Shown piece after piece: positions 40,540 to 49,351 of a stretch of 64,000 nt of DNA. Every line of letters starts with the position of its first letter. The first letter of the stretch is position 1. The stretch covers positions 62,001 to 126,000 of the forward strand of contig DAOUAE010000029.1 of NCBI GenBank assembly GCA_034433795.1, given 5' to 3'. A model generated the notes under the pieces. It had not been told where the DNA came from. It worked only from the letters and a program-made list of their open reading frames with translations, and made no database searches. The translations under genes were made by a program, and so were the position numbers. This DNA is from DAOUAE01 sp034433795. Lineage in GTDB: Bacteria > Chloroflexota > UBA6077 > FW602-bin22 > DAOUAE01.

Positions 40540-42174
40540 ATGCGCACGGCTGACCTGCTGGTCCGCTGTCTGGAGAGCGAGTGCGTTGAAATTGTCTTCG
40601 GGCTGCCGGGCGAGGAGACCGCCGATCTTCTTGACGCCCTGGCTCGCAGTTCCCTGCGCTTTATCCTGACCCGACACGAGCAGGGGGCGGTCTTTATGGC
40701 CGATGTCTACGGCCGCCTGACCGGGATGCCCGGCGTCTGCCTGGTGGCCCCCGGGGCGGGCGCCACCAACCTGGTCACCGGGCTGGCTGACGCCTACCTC
40801 GACCGGGCGCCGCTGGTCGCCCTGACCGGTCAGAGCGGCCTGGAGCGGGCGCATCAGGAGGCGCACCCTTCCCTTGACGCGGTGGCCCTCTTTCGGCCGG
40901 TGACCAAGTGGACCGCCCGGGTCGAGACGCCGGCGCTGGTCCCGGAGCTGATCCGTCGGGCCTTCAAGATCGCCCAGGCCGAGCGGCCTGGTCCCACCCA
41001 TCTGGAGATCCCCGAGGATGTGGCCGCCGCTCCGGCGCAGGGCGCCCCGCTGCCGGTCCGGCCCCTGGAGTACCCCCCGCCTGATCCCGAGAGCGTGCTG
41101 GCGGCCGCCGAGATTCTGGCCCGGGCCCGTCACCCGCTCATCCTGGCTGGCAGCGGGGTCCTGCGGGCCAACGCCAGTGGCGAGCTTCGCCTCCTGGCCA
41201 GCACGCTCCAGGCGCCGGTGGCCCATACCCTGATGGCCAAGGGAGCCCTGAGCGACGAGGATCCCCTCTCGCTGATGACGGTGGGGTTACAGGAGCGGGA
41301 CCACCGGCTGGCCGGCTTCGAGGCGGCCGACGTCGTGCTGACCGCCGGCTACGACCCGGTCGAATACGGGCCCCATCACTGGAATCCGCGCAGCGACAAG
41401 GTCATCATCCATGTTGATGCGCTGCCGGCCGAGGTGGACCGGCACTATATCCCCGCCGTCGAGGTCATCGGCGACCTGCGCGACGCTCTGAGCGCCCTGG
41501 CCGCAGCCGTCCCGGCCCGTTCCGGCCCCCCGCTCGACGCCCGTCTGCGCGACCTCATCGTCGGCGAACTCCAGGCCTCCGCCGCCGACGACAGTTTCCC
41601 CCTCAAGCCCCAGCGCGTCATTGCCGACCTGGCCCGCGCTCTGGAGCCCGAGGATGTTATCCTCTGCGACGTCGGGCTGCACAAACTCTGGCTGGCCCGC
41701 CTCTACCCGGCCCGGGCGCCCAACACCGTTCTCTTCTCCCACGCCCTGGCGGCGATGGGGATCGCCCTGCCCGGGGCGATCGCCGCCAAACTCGTCCGTC
41801 CCACCAACCGGGTGGTGGCGGTCTGTGGCGACGGCGGCTTCCTGATGACCGTGCAGGAGATGGAGACCGCCCGCCGCCTGAATCTGCCGCTGGTGGTCGT
41901 GGTCTGGAGTGATGGTCGCTACGGGGCGGTGGCCCGACAGCAGCAGCGCCGCTTCGGGCGAACATCCGGCACCCTCTTCAGCAACCCCGATCTGCCCCGG
42001 CTGGCCGAGGCCTTCGGCTGGATCGGCCGGCGTCTCACCAGCGCCGCCGATCTCTATCCGGCGCTCACCCAGGCGCTGGCCACCGACGAGCCGGTGCTGC
42101 TCGAGGTGCCGATCGACCCGGTCGAGGCTGACCGTCTGGCCGCCCGACTGGGCGAGCCAGCCATCACCGTTTGA
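40540..42174 (+). CDS. ThDP-dependent acetolactate synthase-like enzyme
   Basis: The 544-residue protein has the three-domain layout of the acetohydroxyacid synthase family. An N-terminal Pyr domain includes GLPGEETADLLDAL and the catalytic Glu in ILTRHEQGAVFMADVYGRLTG; a central domain follows; and a C-terminal PP domain carries GDGGFLMTVQEMETARR. The magnesium/ThDP motif ends VVWSDGRYG, where a Ser stands in place of the usual first Asn. It joins 2-oxoacids to aldehydes or oxoacids, but lacks a nearby small subunit or ilv genes, so a catabolic role or other substrate is possible. GGGGGAGGGGG precedes the ATG. Its end overlaps the next gene by 11 bases, tail to tail. Confidence 0.88.
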   Translation: MRTADLLVRCLESECVEIVFGLPGEETADLLDALARSSLRFILTRHEQGAVFMADVYGRLTGMPGVCLVAPGAGATNLVTGLADAYLDRAPLVALTGQSGLERAHQEAHPSLDAVALFRPVTKWTARVETPALVPELIRRAFKIAQAERPGPTHLEIPEDVAAAPAQGAPLPVRPLEYPPPDPESVLAAAEILARARHPLILAGSGVLRANASGELRLLASTLQAPVAHTLMAKGALSDEDPLSLMTVGLQERDHRLAGFEAADVVLTAGYDPVEYGPHHWNPRSDKVIIHVDALPAEVDRHYIPAVEVIGDLRDALSALAAAVPARSGPPLDARLRDLIVGELQASAADDSFPLKPQRVIADLARALEPEDVILCDVGLHKLWLARLYPARAPNTVLFSHALAAMGIALPGAIAAKLVRPTNRVVAVCGDGGFLMTVQEMETARRLNLPLVVVVWSDGRYGAVARQQQRRFGRTSGTLFSNPDLPRLAEAFGWIGRRLTSAADLYPALTQALATDEPVLLEVPIDPVEADRLAARLGEPAITV

Positions 42175-44545
42175 TGTCCGCCGACCGGTGCGCGGCCCCG
42201 ATGGTCGCCGGCCAGTCGGCGGGGGTGGGCACCAGGGCCCGCAGGCCGGCCTGCAGCAGGAAGGGCGCGGCTGCGTAGACCAGAGCCGCCAGGGCCAGGA
42301 CGGCGGTGAAGCCGAGGAAGATCCCCAGCGTCAGCGCCAGAACCGATCCGAGAACCGAGGTGGCCCCGTTCACCCCCCAGGCCCAGGGGACCAGCGCCGG
42401 CCGGTAGATCCCCAGCGCCCGCAGCCCCAGCGGCAGGAATCCCCCCATCACCACCCCCGCTGGAGCCAGCAGGAGCACGGCGATGAGCCAGCGCTCGGGC
42501 AGGCTGCGGGCCACGGCCAGGTGCAGGAGAGGGAGCAGCCCGGCCATCGCTCCGACCAGCCAGACCAGCAGCAGGCCCAGCCGGCCGAGGAGCGCCGGCC
42601 CCAGATGGTCGAGGGAGACCCGCCGGGTCAGCAGGCTGCCCAGAGCCGCACTGAGGAGCAGGGTGAAGAGGGTGACCACCAGCGAGTAGGTCGGCTGGCC
42701 CAGGAGCAGCGTGAACCGCTGCAGGATGACGATCTCGATGAGCATAAAGCCCAGTCCCAGGGCGGCGAAGTAGCCGAGGAGCGGCAGATCGGCGCGGGGG
42801 CGGAAGGCGAGGCGCCGGGAGGCGACCATGAGCGGCAGCCCCAGGCCCAGGGTCAGGGCCACCAGCAGGCCTCCCAGCGCCGCCAGCAGCACCACCACCG
42901 GGGCCAGGGTGTCCACCGTCGGTCCCTCGCGCCAGCGCAGCAGGCCCGCCTGGAGGCTCTGCAGGCGGGTCATCTGAAAGAAGAACGGTCGGTCGTCGCT
43001 GGGCGGGCTGACATCATAGGGGTAGTTGGCCAGGAAGGAGCGCAGCGAGGGCGCCCGCAGGAGGAGCGGGAAGGGCGGACGGGCCAGAAGGCCGGGCAGG
43101 TAGTACGGCTCGGCGCCGCTGGTCCGCAGCAGGTCGATCTCCTGACGGGTGAACGGCTCGCGCTTGACGTAGAGCAGGCCGAAGTCGCCCCGGCGCAGGA
43201 CAGCCACCCGTGAGGCCGGCTCCAGCCCCAGGTCCTCGAGGGCGGTGCGGGCCAGGACGGTCAGCCGGATCATCTCCTGCGGGTGGTCGGCCATAAACCA
43301 GCGCGAGGCCACAAAGACCCCATCGTCGGTCAGCCGCTCCAGGTAGAGGCGGAAGGCCTCGCGGGTGTAGAGGTTGTTCTCGGCCAGGGCGAAGGCGCCT
43401 GCGGCGGTGGCCGCCCAGGTGTCCACGAAGGTCAGCACGATGGTGTCGTAGCGGCCGGTGCTGCGGGCGATGAAGCTGCGGCCGTCGTCGACCACGGTCA
43501 CCACACCGGGCTGCTGGTAGGGGCGGCCGCTGAACTGACCGAAGACGGTGTTGGCCGCCTCGACGATGAGGGGGTTCAGTTCGACCGCCGTCACCTGGCG
43601 CTGGCCCAGGGCCAGGGCGGCGGTGATATCACCGCCCCCGCCCGGGCCGATGATGAGGGCGTGCCCGCCGGGCCGCAGGAGGTAGGGCAGACCCCGAATA
43701 TCGGTCTGCCAGAAGGATCGGTCGAAGGCTCCGGCCCGGAAGATATCGGTGCTGGCGTTGGCGTCGATAGTCAGGACCAGCCGGTCGGGCAGTTCGCTGG
43801 GGAAGACGGCGATGCGCGAGAAGGCGTTCCAGCGCTCGTAGAGCGGCCGGCCGGCCTCGGCGTGGCCCTTGACGTAGCGCAGAGCCACCAGCCCGGCCGG
43901 CATCGCGAGCGCCAGTCCCCCCAGCACCAGGGTCAGTCCTCCCAGCCACAGCAACCGGCGCCAGAGACCGTAGCCGGCCGCCAGGATCACGCCGGCCAGG
44001 GCCAGGACGACGCCGGTGGCCAGCACCAGACGGGGGCCCCCCAGGCTCTCCATCAGCGGCACGAAGGCCAGACAGGCCAGGCCAGCCCCCAGCAGGTCGC
44101 TGGCGTAGAGGCGGCTGGCGTCGGTCGGCCGCTGGGTCAGCAGAGCCGAGACTCCCAGCCCGACGCAGACGAAGGGGACGAGAAAGACGAGGGGGGCGGC
44201 CGCCACCGTCAGCGCATCGCGCGTCTGGGCGGTCAGGCCGGGGATGAGCCTATCCCAGAGGTGCCCCAGACGGAGGAAGACGACGATGGCCAGGACGGTG
44301 CTCAGAGCGCCCAGACCGGTCAGGAGGGGCAGGCGGGCTGGAGGGAAGCGGTCGGGCCAGAGGCCGACGATGACCCCGCCGGCGGCTAGGCCCAGCAGGG
44401 CGGTGGCCACCACCAGGAAGGCGAAGTGGTACCAGAGGGCGACCGAGAGGATACGGGTCAGCCCGAGTTCCAGAAGGAGCGTCCCCCCGGCCAGGAGAAG
44501 CAGCGCGGCGTAGCGGGCCCGCCGGGTCCAGACCGTCTCGCTCAT
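42164..44545 (-). CDS. Spermidine-synthase-like membrane fusion protein
   Basis: The 793-residue protein starts at ATG 44545 and has about 7-8 membrane helices in the first 230 residues. A soluble Rossmann methyltransferase-like/spermidine synthase domain follows (ALIIGPGGGGDITAALAL, VTAVELNPLIVEAA, VVTVVDDGRSFIARS, YDTIVLTFVDTW), then about seven more helices. The known spermine/spermidine synthase residues for decarboxylated SAM seem altered, so a polyamine product is doubtful. Such TM-SpdSyn-TM proteins are common in environmental bacteria and of unknown role. TTGCGT/TATAAT lies upstream, divergent from the M16 peptidase gene. Confidence 0.78.
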   Translation of the reverse strand: MSETVWTRRARYAALLLLAGGTLLLELGLTRILSVALWYHFAFLVVATALLGLAAGGVIVGLWPDRFPPARLPLLTGLGALSTVLAIVVFLRLGHLWDRLIPGLTAQTRDALTVAAAPLVFLVPFVCVGLGVSALLTQRPTDASRLYASDLLGAGLACLAFVPLMESLGGPRLVLATGVVLALAGVILAAGYGLWRRLLWLGGLTLVLGGLALAMPAGLVALRYVKGHAEAGRPLYERWNAFSRIAVFPSELPDRLVLTIDANASTDIFRAGAFDRSFWQTDIRGLPYLLRPGGHALIIGPGGGGDITAALALGQRQVTAVELNPLIVEAANTVFGQFSGRPYQQPGVVTVVDDGRSFIARSTGRYDTIVLTFVDTWAATAAGAFALAENNLYTREAFRLYLERLTDDGVFVASRWFMADHPQEMIRLTVLARTALEDLGLEPASRVAVLRRGDFGLLYVKREPFTRQEIDLLRTSGAEPYYLPGLLARPPFPLLLRAPSLRSFLANYPYDVSPPSDDRPFFFQMTRLQSLQAGLLRWREGPTVDTLAPVVVLLAALGGLLVALTLGLGLPLMVASRRLAFRPRADLPLLGYFAALGLGFMLIEIVILQRFTLLLGQPTYSLVVTLFTLLLSAALGSLLTRRVSLDHLGPALLGRLGLLLVWLVGAMAGLLPLLHLAVARSLPERWLIAVLLLAPAGVVMGGFLPLGLRALGIYRPALVPWAWGVNGATSVLGSVLALTLGIFLGFTAVLALAALVYAAAPFLLQAGLRALVPTPADWPATIGAAHRSADIKR

Positions 44546-44579
44546 CGGCCGGCCTCCTGCGAGGCTGATGACGGCGGCT

Positions 44580-44608
44580 ATTATACGGGCCCGGGGGCGC
44601 CCACGCAA
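44580..44608 (-). promoter_or_regulatory. Promoter of the spermidine-synthase-like gene
   Basis: TTGCGT (44603-44608, minus strand) and TATAAT (44580-44585) are 17 bases apart, 35 bases before ATG 44545. Confidence 0.55.
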
Positions 44609-44644
44609 CCGCCAGCCGGGAGAGACCACGGTCTATCGGCTGTC

Positions 44645-44674
44645 AGGACAGGCCCGCCGGGCTCCGGTTATAAT
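44645..44674 (+). promoter_or_regulatory. Promoter of the M16 peptidase gene
   Basis: AGGACA (44645-44650) and TATAAT (44669-44674) are 18 bases apart. The leader to GTG 44720 is about 40 bases. Confidence 0.5.
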
Positions 44675-44719
44675 GACAGGCAGGAGACGGCGGCGCACGG
44701 CCGCCGTGAGGAGGAGACT

Positions 44720-47344
44720 GTGACCGCGAGCGCCCAGGAGACGCGCCTTGACAACGGCCTGCTCGTCCTGACCCGGGAGGTCCACACCGCCCCGGTGGCG
44801 ACGGTCTGGGCCTGGTACCGGGTGGGCGGCCGCAACGAGGTGCCCGGCTACACCGGCATCTCCCACTGGGTTGAGCACATGCTCTTCAAGGGGACCCCCA
44901 CCTTCCCGAAAGGGGAGATCTTCCGCCAGGTCTCGCGCAATGGGGGCATCCTCAACGGCTTCACCTGGATCGATTTCACCACCTACTTCGAGACCCTCCC
45001 GGCCGACCGGCTGGACCTGGCCCTGCGCATCGAGGCCGACCGCATGGTCAACGCCCTCTTCGACCCGACCGAGGTCGAGAGCGAACGCACGGTCATCCTC
45101 TCCGAGCGTGAGGGGGCGGAGAACCATCCGACCTTCCATCTGAACGAGGAGGTCGAGGCCACCGCCTTCAAGGTCCATCCGTACGGGCACGGGGTCATCG
45201 GCTGGAAGAGCGATCTTCTGAGCATCACCCGCGACGACCTCTATCAGCACTACCGTCGCTACTACATCCCCAACAACGCCGTCCTGGTGGTGGTCGGGGA
45301 CTTCGCCACCGCCGACCTTCTGAAGCGCATCCAGGCGCTCTTCGGCCCCATCCCGGCGGGGCCGGAGCCGCCGCCGGTGCGGGCGGTCGAGCCCCCGCAG
45401 GAAGGGGAGCGGCGGGTCCTGGTCCGCCGGCCCGGGCCGACCCGCTACTTCCAGGTCGTCTACCACGCGCCCGCAGCCGCCCATCCGGATGCCTTTCCCC
45501 TGGCCGTGCTCGATGTGATTCTCTCCGGCGCCAAATCGATGGGCCTCTTCGGCGGCCGGGCGCCGATGGGGCGCAGTTCACGCCTCTACCGTGCCCTGGT
45601 CTACAGCGGTCTCTGCAGCGCGGCCGGCTCCTCGTTCAGCCTGACCAGGGACCCCTACCTCTTTGAGATCTCGGCCACCCTCCGGCCCGGCGTGGACCTG
45701 GCCGAGGTCGAGAAGGTGGTCTTTCAGGAGATCGCCCGGATCGTGGAGTACGGGGTGGCCCCCGAGGAGCTGGAGCGGGCCAAGAAGCAGCTGCGGGCCC
45801 AGTTCACCTACGCCGCCGAAGGGGTGACCAATCAGGCCTACTGGCTGGGCAGCCTGGAGATGGTGGCCACCTGGCGACTGTTCGAGGAGTTTCTGGCCCG
45901 GCTGGAGGCGGTCCAGCCGGCCGACGTCCAGCGGGTGGCGGCCGCCTATCTCACCGAGAAGAACCGGACGGTCGGCTGGTTTATTCCCGAGGAGACCACC
46001 ACCGGGCCGGCCGCGTCGCCGGCGACGCCATCGGTCGCGGGCCGGCCGGCCGGCCCCTTCTTCTACACCCCGGCCCGGACCCGTCTCCAGATCCGCCGGG
46101 CGACGCTGCCCAACGGCATCGTGGTCCTGGGCCACGAGAACCCGACCAATCCGTCGGTGGTCCTCAAGGCCAGCCTGCGGGCCGGCGGTCTCTACGACCG
46201 GGATGACCAGGCCGGGCTGGCCCGGCTGACGGCCCTGATGCTGACGCGCGGGACCGAGCGCTGGACGTTCGAGGCCCTCAACGAAGAGACCGACGCCCGT
46301 GGCCTCTCGCTGCGGACCGACGCCAGCCGGCACGGGGCCGAGGTCCACCTGCGGGCCCTGGCCGAGGACCTGCCCTGGGGGCTGGAGCTGCTGGCCGACG
46401 TTCTGCGGCGGCCGATCTTCCCGCACGCCGAACTGGAGAAGGTGCGCGGCGAGGTTCTAACGCTCCTGCGGGAGCTGGACAACGACACGCGGGCGGTGGC
46501 CGAGCGCCACTTCCACGAGCTGGCCTATCCGCCTGGGCATCCCTACCACCGGCGGCTGGTCGGCTACCCGGAGACGCTGGCCCGCCTCGACCGGCCGGAC
46601 CTGGTCGCCTTCCACCAGCGGTACTATCGCCCCGAGGGGATGGTTATCGCCGTAGCGGGCGACATTCGGTTCGAGGCGGTGGTCGACCAGGTGGCCCGTC
46701 TCTTCGGCGACTGGCGGGGCGAGGGACCGCCACCGCCTTTCGCGATCCCCGATCCCCCGCCTCTGACCACCGGCCTCCGCCGCGAGGTGGTGGTCCCCGG
46801 CACCAGCCAGACCGACATCGCCCTGGGGCGGCCAGCCCTGCGCCGGACCGACCCCGACTACTACGCCCTGGAGATGGCCAACCTGATCCTGGGACGGCTG
46901 GGGCTGATGGGTCGGCTGGGCCGCAACGTCCGCGACCGGCTGGGTCTGGCCTACTACGTCTACAGCGAACTGGAGGCGGGCCTGGGCCCCGGCCCCTGGG
47001 TCGCCCGGGCCGGGGTGAATCCCCGGAACGTCCTGCGGGCCCTGGAGGCCATCCGCGACGAGGTCCGGCAGATCCGCGAGCAGCCGGTGAGTCCCGAGGA
47101 ACTCGACGACGGCAAGAGCTACCTGACCGGGGTCCTGCCGCTGGCGCTGGAGACCAACGAGGGCGTGGCCCGGACGCTCCTGATGATCGAGATCTACAAC
47201 CTGGGCCTGGACTACCTGGACCGCTACCCCGAGATCATCAGCGGGATCACCCCCGAGCAGGTCCAGACAGCCGCCCAGCGGTATCTGGACCCGGAGGCCT
47301 GCGCCCTGGCCATCGCCGGGCCGACGCCGGTCGCGCCGGCCTGA
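44720..47344 (+). CDS. M16 zinc metallopeptidase, fused two-domain form
   Basis: The 874-residue protein joins both halves of an M16 peptidase in one chain. The first half has the zinc motif HWVEHMLFKGT (H49-x2-E52-H53) with the third ligand in ENHPTFHLNEEVEA. The second half starts near residue 455 (RATLPNGIVVLGHENPTNPS) but lacks the HxxEH motif, so it is the inactive, substrate-chamber half. PqqF-like or processing-peptidase-like clamshell enzymes degrade peptides of limited size. No signal peptide is seen. GTG 44720 has GGAGGAG 5 bases upstream. In many bacteria the halves are separate genes, so the fusion is notable. Confidence 0.92.
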   Translation: MTASAQETRLDNGLLVLTREVHTAPVATVWAWYRVGGRNEVPGYTGISHWVEHMLFKGTPTFPKGEIFRQVSRNGGILNGFTWIDFTTYFETLPADRLDLALRIEADRMVNALFDPTEVESERTVILSEREGAENHPTFHLNEEVEATAFKVHPYGHGVIGWKSDLLSITRDDLYQHYRRYYIPNNAVLVVVGDFATADLLKRIQALFGPIPAGPEPPPVRAVEPPQEGERRVLVRRPGPTRYFQVVYHAPAAAHPDAFPLAVLDVILSGAKSMGLFGGRAPMGRSSRLYRALVYSGLCSAAGSSFSLTRDPYLFEISATLRPGVDLAEVEKVVFQEIARIVEYGVAPEELERAKKQLRAQFTYAAEGVTNQAYWLGSLEMVATWRLFEEFLARLEAVQPADVQRVAAAYLTEKNRTVGWFIPEETTTGPAASPATPSVAGRPAGPFFYTPARTRLQIRRATLPNGIVVLGHENPTNPSVVLKASLRAGGLYDRDDQAGLARLTALMLTRGTERWTFEALNEETDARGLSLRTDASRHGAEVHLRALAEDLPWGLELLADVLRRPIFPHAELEKVRGEVLTLLRELDNDTRAVAERHFHELAYPPGHPYHRRLVGYPETLARLDRPDLVAFHQRYYRPEGMVIAVAGDIRFEAVVDQVARLFGDWRGEGPPPPFAIPDPPPLTTGLRREVVVPGTSQTDIALGRPALRRTDPDYYALEMANLILGRLGLMGRLGRNVRDRLGLAYYVYSELEAGLGPGPWVARAGVNPRNVLRALEAIRDEVRQIREQPVSPEELDDGKSYLTGVLPLALETNEGVARTLLMIEIYNLGLDYLDRYPEIISGITPEQVQTAAQRYLDPEACALAIAGPTPVAPA

Positions 47345-47350
47345 CCGCTC

Positions 47351-47731
47351 CTAGGTGGGCGGCTGGCGGGCGGGCAGCAGCTCGCGAACGCGGGCCAGGA
47401 CGTCGCGGATGAAGAGCGGGCGCAGGAGCGCCCGCTGGCGCAGGTCCGGGTGGAGGTCGCCTACATCGAAGGGGCCGGTGAGGATGATAATGGGCATCTC
47501 GCGGGCCAGCGCGACCAGTTCTTCCTGCAGCGGCCGTGGCAGAGGCTGGCCCTGGGTGTCGATGAGGGCCAGGTCGTAGGGCCGGCCAGTCAGGAGCGCG
47601 CGCAGCCCGGCGGTGAGGTCGTCGAGGGCGGTCACTTCGTAGCCGGCCTCCTCCAGCTCGGCCCGGAGCAGGGCCCGTGGCTGCCAGGCCCGGCTGACCA
47701 GGAGCACCCGTGGACGCGCTGGCGGGCGCAT
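47351..47731 (-). CDS. Stand-alone receiver-like domain
   Basis: The 126-residue protein folds like a CheY receiver: PRVLLVSRAWQPRALLRAEL at the start, DLALIDTQGQPLPRP with Asp near residue 58 at the phosphorylation site, and IIILTGPFDVG. The acidic pair usually found after the first strand is replaced by SRAW, so magnesium-dependent phosphorylation is doubtful. It starts four bases after the zinc-ribbon stop and lacks a clear ribosome-binding site, so it is probably translationally coupled. It may be a pseudo-receiver that binds a partner. Confidence 0.75.
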   Translation of the reverse strand: MRPPARPRVLLVSRAWQPRALLRAELEEAGYEVTALDDLTAGLRALLTGRPYDLALIDTQGQPLPRPLQEELVALAREMPIIILTGPFDVGDLHPDLRQRALLRPLFIRDVLARVRELLPARQPPT

Positions 47732-47735
47732 GGCG

Positions 47736-48017
47736 CTAGAGGAGCGTCCAGGCTCCGCAGTTCTCGCACTGGCCGATGGCGAAGACGCCGACGCCGGTCC
47801 GCAGGAGGAAGAACTTGACCGCCGCCTGGTCGCAGCGCGGGCAGCGGGCCCGCTGGCCGCCCTCGGTGCGGCGGACGAGGTCCTCCAGCCAGCGGGTGCG
47901 CACTTCTTCGCTGGCGGTGTAGAACGGGTCGTAGGCGACGTTGAGTCGTTCGTCGGGTGAGAGGCGCAGTTCGCTGAGCACCACCTCAGGGTCCGTTGTG
48001 CGGTTGCTTCGTGACAT
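47736..48017 (-). CDS. Small zinc-ribbon protein, unknown
   Basis: The 93-residue protein has an N-terminal acidic helical part (EVVLSELRLSPDERLNVAYD) and a C-terminal zinc ribbon with CPRCDQAAVKFFLL and CENCGAWTLL (two CxxC pairs, about residues 60 and 83). AAGGAG lies 7 bases before ATG 48017. It sits between the MEMO-fusion gene and the receiver gene on the same strand, and an AT-rich stretch (48018-48055) could carry its promoter. No family is recognised. Confidence 0.72.
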   Translation of the reverse strand: MSRSNRTTDPEVVLSELRLSPDERLNVAYDPFYTASEEVRTRWLEDLVRRTEGGQRARCPRCDQAAVKFFLLRTGVGVFAIGQCENCGAWTLL

Positions 48018-48082
48018 CAATGACTCCTTAGATGTGAAGATAATAAATACATCCACGCGCAGCCACGGCGCCACGGCCCGGC

Positions 48083-49351
48083 TCAGGCCACCAGCAGCAC
48101 CCCCGCGATCGAGACGACCGACCCGTTCTGCGCGTCGGCCGGGCAGTGGGCGTAGCCGGTGACCAGCCCGCGAGCCCGCCCCGCCAGCAGACGCAGTGCC
48201 AGGTAGATGGGGGGGAGGCCGCAGATGCGGTAGCGGTCCCGCCCGGCCCGGATCATCCCCAGGAAGGCCTCGGGGTCGCCGGCGCCGATGGCCCCGAGCA
48301 GGGCCATATCCGCCTGCCGCAGCGCTCGCCGCTCGGCCAGCGTCAGGGGATGGGGGTCGCCGAAGGCGGGCCCGACATGGGCCAGGTCGGCTGCGGCCAC
48401 CACCACCGCCCGCCGGCCGGCCAGACACCGGGTCAGCGTCTCGATCAGGCGGGCGAAGCGCGGCTCGGCGGCGGCCTCGGCCTCTCCCTCGGTGTAGGGG
48501 TGGAACGAGCCGCAGAGGATCGGCACCAGAGGGAGAGGACGCCCCTGCCGGGCATAATGCAGCCAGACCACCGCCAGTTCGACCGAGTGTTCTTTGCGGT
48601 GGTGCAGTTCCTCGGCGAAGGCCTCCTCGCCCAGGACCGTGGCCAGCGTCTCGACGATCTCGCGGTCGGTCGGCAGCACGCCCCACGGCGTGGCGTAGGA
48701 CTGGCGGGTCAGGGTCACCTGGCCGGGGCCGCCGCAGTGGTCGGTGCCAAAGACCACCGCCACCTCGGCCTCGGCCAGGGCGGGGGCGGCCGCCTGCCAG
48801 AGCCGGGCGTAGAGCGGCCCCCCGCGCTGGTAGTCGATGTGCGGGCTGATGATCCCGCAGAGCTGACCCGGCAGCGCCTCGCCGGTCCACTGCGGCACCG
48901 CCGGGTCCACCGGCAGGGCACCCGCCTGCGGCTGGGTGGCGTAGGCCGCGAGCGCCGCGGCCGCCGTGGTGGGCTCGGCTGGGTAGACCGTCCCGGCCAG
49001 GGCCGGGGGGCGGTGGGGCGCGGCCCGGTACTCCGCCAGCGCCGCCGCGCAGGCCGCGGCAAAGCGGGGGCTGTCCAGCAGCAGTGCCTCGTCCAGCTGG
49101 GCGAGGATCTGCCGCAGGCGGGTCGGCGAGAGCGGGATGCCGGTCCGCAGTTCAAAGGCCAGGCGCAGTTCGTTCACCGTCCGTCGGCCGTCACAGAGGG
49201 CCAGCAGCGTGGCCAGGGGGCCGGGGACGGCCACGATCTTCTCGCTGATCCCCAGTCGGTCGCGCAGGACCAGCACCGGCTGGCCGTCCTGGACGATCCA
49301 GTGCGGCTCGACAGGGCGCAGGCGGGGACGAAAGGTCTCATCGATGACCAT
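48083..49351 (-). CDS. MEMO-family protein with N-terminal PqqD-like domain
   Basis: The 422-residue protein has about 120 N-terminal residues that look PqqD-like (GISEKIVAVPGPLATLLALC, DGRRTVNELRLAFELRTGIP), a winged-helix peptide-binding fold. The MEMO domain follows, with metal-site residues in GIISPHIDYQRGG, VVFGTDHCGGPG, HHRKEHSVELAVVWL and YRICGLPPIYLAL. The equivalents of human MEMO1 His49, His81 and Cys244 are all present. MEMO (AmmeMemoRadiSam system B) is related to extradiol dioxygenases and now linked to iron/copper handling. AMMECR1 and radical-SAM partners are absent here. The PqqD-like fusion may recruit a peptide. Confidence 0.82.
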   Translation of the reverse strand: MVIDETFRPRLRPVEPHWIVQDGQPVLVLRDRLGISEKIVAVPGPLATLLALCDGRRTVNELRLAFELRTGIPLSPTRLRQILAQLDEALLLDSPRFAAACAAALAEYRAAPHRPPALAGTVYPAEPTTAAAALAAYATQPQAGALPVDPAVPQWTGEALPGQLCGIISPHIDYQRGGPLYARLWQAAAPALAEAEVAVVFGTDHCGGPGQVTLTRQSYATPWGVLPTDREIVETLATVLGEEAFAEELHHRKEHSVELAVVWLHYARQGRPLPLVPILCGSFHPYTEGEAEAAAEPRFARLIETLTRCLAGRRAVVVAAADLAHVGPAFGDPHPLTLAERRALRQADMALLGAIGAGDPEAFLGMIRAGRDRYRICGLPPIYLALRLLAGRARGLVTGYAHCPADAQNGSVVSIAGVLLVA

